This document shows positions 19,995 through 27,252 of a stretch of DNA of 29,992 bases, piece by piece. Made by a program: the position numbers and the translations under genes. The notes beneath the pieces were generated by a model. The model was not told the origin of the DNA. It saw only the letters and a list, made by a program, of their open reading frames with translations, and made no database searches. How positions within the stretch are numbered: position 1 is the stretch's first letter; every line of letters begins with the position of its first letter. Source of the DNA: CAZISM01 sp964541895 (GTDB taxonomy: Bacteria > Zhuqueibacterota > Zhuqueibacteria > Residuimicrobiales > Residuimicrobiaceae); contig CAZISM010000066.1 of the NCBI GenBank assembly GCA_964541895.1, positions 1-29,992 on the forward strand. Direction: 5' to 3'.

Positions 19995-22265
19995 ATGAAC
20001 CTCGAACGTCGACGCATCCGGATTTCCGGTCTCGTCCAGGGCATTGGATTTCGACCCTTTGTATACAAACACGCTCTGGCCATGGGATTGACCGGCTGGG
20101 TCCACAACGACGTCGAGGGCGTGCTGGTGGAGGTGCAGGGATCCTCCGCAAGCCTGGATCTGTTCCAAAACAAATTGACCACTGAGCCGCCGCCTCTGGC
20201 AAACATCATCAGCCTGCTGGTAGAGTCTCTTACGCCAGAGATCGAAACAGGATTCAGCATCAAAAGCAGCGGTCATGAAGGAAATGCCAGGGCGCAAATT
20301 TCTGCGGACCTGGCCGTCTGTCCCGACTGTCTGGCTGAGATGCGCGACGACCACGATCGTCGATTCAACTATCCTTTCAGCAACTGCACCAACTGTGGTC
20401 CACGCTTTACCATTGTGCGCTCTATCCCCTACGACCGCGTCAACACCTCCATGTCCATGTTTCCCATGTGCGCCGAGTGCGCGGCCGAATATCATAATCC
20501 CATGGACCGTCGCTTCCATGCGCAACCCACCGCCTGTCCAGCGTGCGGTCCGGCGCTGTCGCTGCACACCGCCGATGGCAAACCTGTTCCTGACCAGAAT
20601 CTTTTTCAACGGGTTTGGCAAACCATCAGCGATGGCGGCATCCTGGCTCTGCGCGGGCTCGGCGGCTTTCATCTGGCAACGGACCCGCGCCATCAGGCCG
20701 CCGTGGCTCGACTGCGTCAACGCAAGGGCCGCCAGGAAAAACCATTTGCCCTCATGGCGCGCGACGTGGAGGTGGTGCAACGCTATGCGCATATCAATGA
20801 CGCTGAAAAAGCGCTGTTGCAGTCGCGTGCCTGCCCGATCGTGCTGCTGCTATCCAGAAGCAGGACGGATCTGGCTGACAACCTCGCGCCGGGCAACCGC
20901 TATCTCGGCTTTATGCTGCCCTACACACCGCTGCATCATCTGCTGCTCTCCGGACCACACGATCTGCTGATCATGACCAGCGGCAATTACAGCGAAGAAC
21001 CCATCGCCATCAGCCCGGACGAAGCGTTTGCGCGTCTGCGGGATATCGCCGATCTGTTTCTGCTGCATAACCGCGACATCCTGCAGCGGTGCGATGACTC
21101 CGTCGTCATGGTGGCGGACGGAGCGCCGCGATTTATCCGTCGCAGTCGCGGCTATGTGCCCGGCCCGGTGCCGCTCGGCTCACCGCTGGCAGCGCGAGTG
21201 CTTGCCTGCGGCGGGGAATTGAAAAACACGGTCGCCATCGGCCGGGAGCGGCAAGTCCTTCTCAGTCAGCACATCGGCGACCTGGACCACAGCGAGGCGT
21301 TTACTTTTTTCCAACACGCCATCGAGCATCTGTTATATATCTTTGATTTCAAACCGGAGGTTGTCGCCTGCGATCTGCATCCGGACTATTTTTCCACCCT
21401 GTGGGCGCAGCGCCAGACGCTGGCCCCGGTCATAGGCATTCAACACCATCACGCTCATATGGCTGCGGTCATGGCCGAACATCACCTGGAAGAACCGTGT
21501 ATCGGCATCATCCTCGACGGCACCGGCTATGGAAACGACGGCACAGTCTGGGGTGGTGAAATCCTCATCGGCGATATTCGCTCTTTCAGCCGCTGGGCCT
21601 GGCTGGAGCCGGTGCCCATGCCGGGCGGCGAGATCGCTGTCCGCGAACCATGGCGTATGGCTCTCAGCCAGGTGTGGAATGCGTTCGGCGAAGAGGCGCT
21701 GACCTTACCCCTGCCCTGCTGGCAAAACCGTACACTGGAAGAGATAAAGCTGGTAGCGCAAGTCATGGCCAACAACGTTCATGCGCCGCTGACCTCCAGC
21801 TGTGGACGTCTGTTCGATGCGGTGGCCAGCCTCATCGGTCTGCGACACAACGTGACCTTTGAAGCCCAGGCGGCCATAGAGCTGGAGATGCTGTGCAGGG
21901 AACAGCCGGCAAAGCCGTACGATGTGGATTTAGGCGCCGGATCCGGCCCTTTGCCGATCAGCAGCCTCGTTCGCTGCCTCTCTGGCGCGGTATTGAACAG
22001 AGTGCCAGTGGATTTGATCGCGCGAAAATTCCACAGTACCCTGGCCGAGTTGTTCATTCATGCAGCAACCGCGGCGCGGGCCAGGACCGGCATCAACACA
22101 GTGGCGCTGTCAGGCGGAGTTTATCAGAATCGGCTGTTCCTTCATATCATGCAGCAGCGGTTGCAGCAAGAGGGATTTAACGCGATCAGTCACCGGAAGG
22201 TGCCGACCAATGATGGCGGTCTGGCTCTGGGCCAGGTTGTGGTTGCCGGCTATTCGGCCCGCTGA
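19995..22265 (+). CDS. hypF: Carbamoyltransferase HypF
   Basis: Makes the thiocarboxamide on HypE that becomes the cyanide ligands of the active site, using carbamoyl phosphate and ATP. 756 residues from this ATG, a standard length. The acylphosphatase domain has GLVQGIGFRPF with Arg20. Two zinc fingers start with CPDC (Cys109/112) followed by CTNCGPRF, and CAEC followed by CPACGPAL. The YrdC-like domain has LRGLGGFHLATD and KPFALMARD. The Kae1/TobZ-like domain has the HHHAH motif at 484-488, LDGTGYGNDG and LSGGVYQNRLF. The frame is open to 19893, but those residues overlap hypB and are not HypF-like, so the ATG at 19995 is preferred. It is 46 nt after hypB. Confidence 0.97.
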   Translation: MNLERRRIRISGLVQGIGFRPFVYKHALAMGLTGWVHNDVEGVLVEVQGSSASLDLFQNKLTTEPPPLANIISLLVESLTPEIETGFSIKSSGHEGNARAQISADLAVCPDCLAEMRDDHDRRFNYPFSNCTNCGPRFTIVRSIPYDRVNTSMSMFPMCAECAAEYHNPMDRRFHAQPTACPACGPALSLHTADGKPVPDQNLFQRVWQTISDGGILALRGLGGFHLATDPRHQAAVARLRQRKGRQEKPFALMARDVEVVQRYAHINDAEKALLQSRACPIVLLLSRSRTDLADNLAPGNRYLGFMLPYTPLHHLLLSGPHDLLIMTSGNYSEEPIAISPDEAFARLRDIADLFLLHNRDILQRCDDSVVMVADGAPRFIRRSRGYVPGPVPLGSPLAARVLACGGELKNTVAIGRERQVLLSQHIGDLDHSEAFTFFQHAIEHLLYIFDFKPEVVACDLHPDYFSTLWAQRQTLAPVIGIQHHHAHMAAVMAEHHLEEPCIGIILDGTGYGNDGTVWGGEILIGDIRSFSRWAWLEPVPMPGGEIAVREPWRMALSQVWNAFGEEALTLPLPCWQNRTLEEIKLVAQVMANNVHAPLTSSCGRLFDAVASLIGLRHNVTFEAQAAIELEMLCREQPAKPYDVDLGAGSGPLPISSLVRCLSGAVLNRVPVDLIARKFHSTLAELFIHAATAARARTGINTVALSGGVYQNRLFLHIMQQRLQQEGFNAISHRKVPTNDGGLALGQVVVAGYSAR

Positions 22266-22342
22266 CGGAACACCCGGGGATGCAAAGAACGCAACACCCG
22301 GGATCGCTGACGCTTCAGCGACAAACAGGAAAGGACCTCACC

Positions 22343-22600
22343 ATGTGTCTCGCGGCTCCGGCTCAAGTTTGTAGAATAGAAAAACAGAACGGCGTCCTCA
22401 TGGGCGATCTGGATTTCGGCGGCGTGATCAAAACCGTATGTCTGGAATATCTGGCCGATGTGCAGATCGGCGAGTACGTGATGGTGCACGCCGGCTTTGC
22501 CATCAACAGGGTTGATGAAGAAGAGATGCGGCAATTTTATCAACTCTGGCAAGAGGTACTGGATGGCCAGTCGGACCGCCCGAATCAGCAGGAACAGTAG
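22343..22600 (+). CDS. hypC: Hydrogenase assembly chaperone HypC
   Basis: 85 residues starting MCLAAP, with the essential Cys2 that carries the Fe group with HypD. It has the family's small beta-barrel pattern (GDLDFGGVIKTVCLEYL, IGEYVMVHAGFAI). The ATG at 22343 has AAAGGA upstream; the longer frame start at 22280 has no supporting sequence. The 77-nt gap from hypF holds a short direct repeat (ACACCCGGG twice) but no clear promoter. Confidence 0.95.
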   Translation: MCLAAPAQVCRIEKQNGVLMGDLDFGGVIKTVCLEYLADVQIGEYVMVHAGFAINRVDEEEMRQFYQLWQEVLDGQSDRPNQQEQ

Positions 22601-22601
22601 C

Positions 22602-23684
22602 ATGCATCCGGCCGAACCGTACCGCAACCCGGAAATCGCCAAACGATTGCTGGAACAGATCCATCGCGTCACCACCCGGCCGTGGGTGATCATGGAAATC
22701 TGCGGCGGTCAGACGCATGCGCTGCTGGCCAGCGGCATCGATCAGCTGCTGCCTTTGCACCTGCAGCTGGTGCACGGTCCCGGCTGCCCGGTCTGTGTGA
22801 CGCCTCTGGAAACGATCGACAAGGCCATCGCCATTGCCGGTCGGCCCGAAGTGGTGTTTACAACGTTTGGCGATATGATGCGCGTGCCGGGGTCGGCCAC
22901 AGATCTGTTCACGGTCAAATCCCGCGGCGGCGACGTGCGCATGGTTTATTCGCCTCTGGATGCCATTGAACTGGCGCGCGTGATGCCGGACAAAAAAGTG
23001 GTCTTTCTGGCCATCGGGTTTGAAACCACAGCCCCCAACACCGCCATGGCGGCGTATATAGCCAAAAAAGAGGGCTTGAAAAATTTTTCCCTGCTGGTAT
23101 CGCATGTGCTGGTGCCGCCGGCCATGCAGGCCCTGCTGGCCTCGCCGCACAATCGCGTGCAGGCGTATCTCGCGGCCGGCCATGTCTGCACCGTCATGGG
23201 TTGGCAGCCCTATGAAAGTATTGCCCGCAATTATAAAGTTCCTGTGGTCGTTACCGGGTTCGAGCCGGTGGATCTGTTGCAGGGCATTCTGCAGGCCGTC
23301 ACCCTTTTGGAACATCAGCAGTACAGCGTGGTGAACGCCTACGGCCGTGTGGTGAACAAACAGGGCAATCTCGCTGCCCGGCAACGCATCGCCGAGGTGT
23401 TTACGGTGTGCGACCGGTCGTGGCGCGGCATCGGTCGCATCGCCGACAGCGGCTGGCGGCTGCGTGACGAATACAGCGAGCACGATGCCGAACAGGTTTT
23501 TCGCCTGCACGACATGGTCGTGCAGGAACCACCAGAGTGCATCAGCGGCCTGGTTCTGCAGGGTTTGAAAAAACCGGTCGACTGTCCTGCCTTTGCCGGT
23601 CGCTGTACGCCGCAGCACCCGCTGGGCGCTACCATGGTTTCCGGCGAAGGCGCCTGTGCCGCCTATTTTGCCTATCACCGCTGA
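22602..23684 (+). CDS. hypD: Hydrogenase formation protein HypD
   Basis: The iron-sulphur scaffold on which the Fe(CN)2CO unit is built with HypC and HypE. 360 residues. Cys34 in EICGGQTH, Cys62/Cys65 in GPGCPVCVTP, and the C-terminal cluster region FAGRCTPQHPLGATMVSGEGAC are intact. GFETTAPNTA is also typical. The ATG follows one base after the hypC stop, so translation is coupled. The longer frame from 22497 lies inside hypC and was rejected. Confidence 0.96.
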   Translation: MHPAEPYRNPEIAKRLLEQIHRVTTRPWVIMEICGGQTHALLASGIDQLLPLHLQLVHGPGCPVCVTPLETIDKAIAIAGRPEVVFTTFGDMMRVPGSATDLFTVKSRGGDVRMVYSPLDAIELARVMPDKKVVFLAIGFETTAPNTAMAAYIAKKEGLKNFSLLVSHVLVPPAMQALLASPHNRVQAYLAAGHVCTVMGWQPYESIARNYKVPVVVTGFEPVDLLQGILQAVTLLEHQQYSVVNAYGRVVNKQGNLAARQRIAEVFTVCDRSWRGIGRIADSGWRLRDEYSEHDAEQVFRLHDMVVQEPPECISGLVLQGLKKPVDCPAFAGRCTPQHPLGATMVSGEGACAAYFAYHR

Positions 23685-23732
23685 GCGACAGATGTCTGGT
23701 CCGCCCCCTATCACTTTTTGTCCGGAGCTGTC

Positions 23733-24794
23733 ATGTCTCAAGACGATCAAACCATGAACCTGCAATGTCCGCTGCCGATCGCGCCCAACGAATCGGTGCA
23801 GCTGAGTCATGGCAGCGGCGGCCGTCACATGAACGAGCTGATTCACTCGCTGTTCAAAAGCCGTTTTCAAAATGTCTATCTTGATCAGATGAACGACGGC
23901 GCCGTTCTGCCGCAACCAGCGGGACGGCTGGTCTTTACGACCGACTCGTATGTGGTGCAGCCGATTTTCTTCCCCGGCGGCGATATCGGCGAACTGGCGG
24001 TGTACGGGACGGTGAACGATCTGTGCATGTGCGGCGCCAGGCCGCTCTATCTGAGCGCCGGCTTTATTATTGAAGAAGGTCTGGCTTTTTCCGACCTGGA
24101 GCAGGTGGTCCAGTCCATGGCAGCGGCCGCCCAACGCAGCGGCGTCATGATCGTGACCGGCGACACCAAAGTGGTCGATCGCGGCCATGTGGACCGGCTC
24201 TTTATCAACACCGCCGGCATCGGCGTGATGGAACAGGACCATGTCCTCTCGGCTGCAAACGTACGGCCGGGAGATCGGGTCATCCTCAGCGGCTCCATCG
24301 GCGAGCACGGTTTGGCCGTGCTCGGCAAGCGCAAGGGGCTGGATTTCCAATCGGCCGTGGTGAGCGATTGCGCACCGCTGCACGAACTGGTAGCCTCCCT
24401 GCTGGCCGAATGCGGTCCGGCCGTGCACGCCATGCGCGATGCCACCCGCGGCGGCGTCGCCGCCGTGCTCTGGGAGTTTGCCGAATCCAGCCGCGTGGAA
24501 ATAAAGATTAAAGAGGAACGCATACCCGTACAACCGGCGGTCAGAAACGGCTGCCATCTCCTCGGCCTGGATCCGCTCTATATGGCCAATGAAGGCAAAA
24601 TGATCGCCATCGTGGCGGAAGAGATGGCAGACACAGCTCTGGCCGCCATGCGCAACCATCCGCTGGGCAGCGAGGCCGAGATCATCGGAGAGGTCGTGGC
24701 CGCGAGCGACAGCCGGGTCAGCATCAAAACGGTCTATGGGGCCTGGCGCATGGTGCACTGGCCCAGCGGCGACTTGTTGCCACGAATTTGCTGA
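23733..24794 (+). CDS. hypE: Hydrogenase expression/formation protein HypE
   Basis: Dehydrates the thiocarboxamide on its C-terminal cysteine to a thiocyanate and hands cyanide to Fe. 353 residues. The PurM/SelD-like fold signatures LSHGSGGRHMNELI, VNDLCMCGARP, GDTKVV and DATRGGVAAVLWE are clear. The C-terminus ends PRIC with the catalytic Cys. The ATG at 23733 has GGAG about seven bases upstream. A TTG at 23718 and an ATG at 23754 are alternatives. It is last in the hyp cluster; the lipoprotein gene follows after 21 nt. Confidence 0.96.
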   Translation: MSQDDQTMNLQCPLPIAPNESVQLSHGSGGRHMNELIHSLFKSRFQNVYLDQMNDGAVLPQPAGRLVFTTDSYVVQPIFFPGGDIGELAVYGTVNDLCMCGARPLYLSAGFIIEEGLAFSDLEQVVQSMAAAAQRSGVMIVTGDTKVVDRGHVDRLFINTAGIGVMEQDHVLSAANVRPGDRVILSGSIGEHGLAVLGKRKGLDFQSAVVSDCAPLHELVASLLAECGPAVHAMRDATRGGVAAVLWEFAESSRVEIKIKEERIPVQPAVRNGCHLLGLDPLYMANEGKMIAIVAEEMADTALAAMRNHPLGSEAEIIGEVVAASDSRVSIKTVYGAWRMVHWPSGDLLPRIC

Positions 24795-24815
24795 ATGCAT
24801 TCACGGAGAGCAATC

Positions 24816-26996
24816 ATGAAAAAAATCGTTTACGGAGTGTTGCTGATTTTGCTGGCGCTGCATTGCAAAAAAGAGGACCCGCGCAACCTTTCTTCCGGCG
24901 ACAGGGTGTTTCACTTTAACAGAAACGGCGAGCTGCGCTCCATCACATCAGCCAACGCGGATGCGCCGGTGGGCTTCAGTGCGGCCACCACCTTTCCGGG
25001 ATTTCGCGCTGTGCGCTCGCAGGGCAAGCGCCACGGTCGCAATCTGACCTGGCACACCACCTATCAGGATTCAAGCGGTCGCACGCTGGAATGTGATCAG
25101 CTGTTTTCCGCTACGGCGAAAGGATTGCGCTGGCAGGTGGAGCTCTCTTCCGGCAGCGACCAGCCGTTCACCATTCCTCTGCAAACCCGCTGGCAGATCA
25201 TGGATACGGTCGGCACCCGCTTCTGGACCGCATGGGGTGATCCGTTTCAGGATCAACCGCAGGAAAAAGCATTTACTCTGTGTAAAGAGTGGCAGGATCC
25301 GCTGCAGTCGCGGCCGCTCGGCAAACGCTTTCTGCTCTACGGCGGCCATTACTATCTGGGCGGCGGTTTCGCCTTGCCGGTGTTCACCGTGTTACAGCCC
25401 AAAAATGACCTCGGCATTACCCTGGTACAATCGCCGGAGGATACCCTGCTGGACCTGGCGCTGGAAACCGGCAGCGACGGATCGTTTCTGCTGTCGCGCC
25501 GGGATTATCGGCTGGGTGAACATCGCACCATTCGCTGGAGTATGGATCTGATCGTCCACGAAGCGGATTGGCGGCCGGCCCTGGCCTGGATGGTGGATCG
25601 TTATGCAGCCTATTTCAATCCGCCCAATCCAGCCGCTGCGCAGGTGGCTGGTTGCGGATTGTACTCGAGCTATGAAGGGCCGTTCGACGAAGAAAAATAT
25701 CATCGCATGGGCGGTCTGGTCAATTGGAAGGCCAGTTTTGATTTTCCTTACATGGGGCAGTTTGTCCCGCCGCTGCAGGATCGCGATCAACGCTGGCAAC
25801 GCTTTAAAATCGATGTAAAAAAGCCCGACACCTGGACCTCCATCAATCAGATGAGCCGTTATGCGACGGCGATGAAACAAAAGGGCTTTCATGTCCTCAA
25901 TTATTTCAATGTCACCGAATTCGGCGCCTGGATCAAGTACCCGCCGCCCGCGCCTCTGCCGCAGCCGACCGAACTATGGCATGACGCCAACGCGTTTCTC
26001 TACAGCCGGCTGAGCGGTGCGATCCTCTTTGGCGCACAGCAGAACGGCAAAGCCGGCAACCTCCATGGCGGCTGGGGCAGCCGCAGCGCCGAACAGCAGA
26101 GGTATCCACAGCCCGGCGCCCGCACCACTCCCCATTTCACCTGGGGTGAAGCCCTGGTGATGGATTGTGCGGACTCGGCCTATGCCGATTTTCTTTTTGA
26201 ACAGGCGCGTCGACATATCGAACTGTTTCCCGATGCCGACGGCATCTGCATCGACCGCATGGACTGGCTCGGCGATTACAACAGCAAACGCGACGACGGC
26301 GTCAGCTGGATCGGCGAGCGCCCGGCCGCCAGTCTTTATTTCTCATGGCAGTCGTGTCTGCGCCGGCTGGGCCCGCTGTTTCATGACCACGGCAAAGTCA
26401 TTTTCTGCAACCCCCATTTGAACCGGCTGGAGTTGATGAAAGAGATCGACGGCATTTATAACGAATTTGGTCAGGTGGGTTTCAATCTGAACATGTCGGC
26501 TTTTATGGCCTTGGCCAAACCGTTTCTAGCCTGGACCGCCACGGTCGAGGATCTGCGCCCGGATCCCGATGCTTATCTGCAGCACCATCTCTACATGGGC
26601 GCTTATCCCACCGCACCGTTTCCGGAAAATGATCACACCATCGCTCCGGATCCGTGGGCGGAAAAACAGTATCTGGACTATGGTCCGCTCTTTTCTCTGC
26701 TAAAGGGCAAACAATGGGTGCTGACACCGCATGCGGTGTCGGTCACCGACAACATAGCCAAAGCCAACATGTTTCATACGGACGCCGGATTTGTCATTCC
26801 CGTGATCATGAGCCGGGCGGACACGGTGCAGATCAGCTGCCGCAGCCTGAACGGTAAGCGCATCAAAGAGTGTTTCGCCTGTTATCCCGGCTCTGCGGAG
26901 AGGTCTGCCATCACACCCGTAGCAGAGGAAAATGGGATAACCCTGTCGGTTCCGGTGCAGCGGCGTTGTGCGGTGGTGGTGATCCGGACGGAGTAA
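24816..26996 (+). CDS. Putative envelope lipoprotein with glycoside-hydrolase-like barrel
   Basis: 726 residues, not assigned to a family. The short N-terminus (KK, hydrophobic core, Cys17 followed by KKEDP) looks like a lipoprotein signal, although His16 at position -1 is unusual. The region about 30-260 is rich in beta-type sequence and Trp. A probable (beta/alpha)8 barrel follows, with FPYMGQF near 310, LNYFNVTEFGAW near 365 and DGICIDRMDWLGD at 475-487, where an Asp after a beta strand looks catalytic. CNPHLNR and IYNEFGQVGFN are further strand ends. The end (about 640-726) looks like a beta-sheet domain. Overall this resembles retaining glycosidases acting on polysaccharide at the cell surface (inference). 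ATG 24816, with CGGAGAG upstream, is preferred over 24795 because it gives the signal sequence. It may be read on from hypE. Confidence 0.75.
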   Translation: MKKIVYGVLLILLALHCKKEDPRNLSSGDRVFHFNRNGELRSITSANADAPVGFSAATTFPGFRAVRSQGKRHGRNLTWHTTYQDSSGRTLECDQLFSATAKGLRWQVELSSGSDQPFTIPLQTRWQIMDTVGTRFWTAWGDPFQDQPQEKAFTLCKEWQDPLQSRPLGKRFLLYGGHYYLGGGFALPVFTVLQPKNDLGITLVQSPEDTLLDLALETGSDGSFLLSRRDYRLGEHRTIRWSMDLIVHEADWRPALAWMVDRYAAYFNPPNPAAAQVAGCGLYSSYEGPFDEEKYHRMGGLVNWKASFDFPYMGQFVPPLQDRDQRWQRFKIDVKKPDTWTSINQMSRYATAMKQKGFHVLNYFNVTEFGAWIKYPPPAPLPQPTELWHDANAFLYSRLSGAILFGAQQNGKAGNLHGGWGSRSAEQQRYPQPGARTTPHFTWGEALVMDCADSAYADFLFEQARRHIELFPDADGICIDRMDWLGDYNSKRDDGVSWIGERPAASLYFSWQSCLRRLGPLFHDHGKVIFCNPHLNRLELMKEIDGIYNEFGQVGFNLNMSAFMALAKPFLAWTATVEDLRPDPDAYLQHHLYMGAYPTAPFPENDHTIAPDPWAEKQYLDYGPLFSLLKGKQWVLTPHAVSVTDNIAKANMFHTDAGFVIPVIMSRADTVQISCRSLNGKRIKECFACYPGSAERSAITPVAEENGITLSVPVQRRCAVVVIRTE

Positions 26997-27033
26997 TTCC
27001 GCCTCTCGCCGGCGTGGCTGCCAAAACCGGGCC

Positions 27034-27222
27034 GCGGAGCTCCAGCTCCGCAAGGGTGCCTGGGCGGTCTGGCAGACCGAATCCAGCTTGAAAAAAAATC
27101 GCCGATCGCCCGGGGAATTTTTCCCCGGGCAGAACTCTGGCCGAGCTCGCAAACGCACAATGCGGTCTGTGCGCCGGCCCTGGCCGAGCTCGCAAAACAC
27201 GATGCGCCAACACAGTTGGCGC
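27034..27222. repeat. Cluster C of short perfect hairpins and a direct repeat
   Basis: The gap 26997-27252 holds GCGGAGCT/AGCTCCGC (27034-27051), CGGTCT/AGACCG (27065-27079), the 10-bp stem GCCCGGGGAA/TTCCCCGGGC (27108-27117 with 27121-27130) and GCGCCAA/TTGGCGC (27204-27222). Read on the minus strand, 27130-27099 matches the core of clusters A and B at 31 of 32 bases to A, so this copy is inverted. A 17-bp direct repeat (27137-27153 and 27180-27196, period 43) lies between the last two hairpins. Confidence 0.8.
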
Positions 27223-27252
27223 TATCCATTAAAGATTGACCGGAGCCTATCG

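Noticed and set aside
22503..24800. 765-residue minus-strand open frame opposite hypC, hypD and hypE
   Set aside because: The plus-strand maturation genes are unmistakable, and the opposite frame shows no domain.
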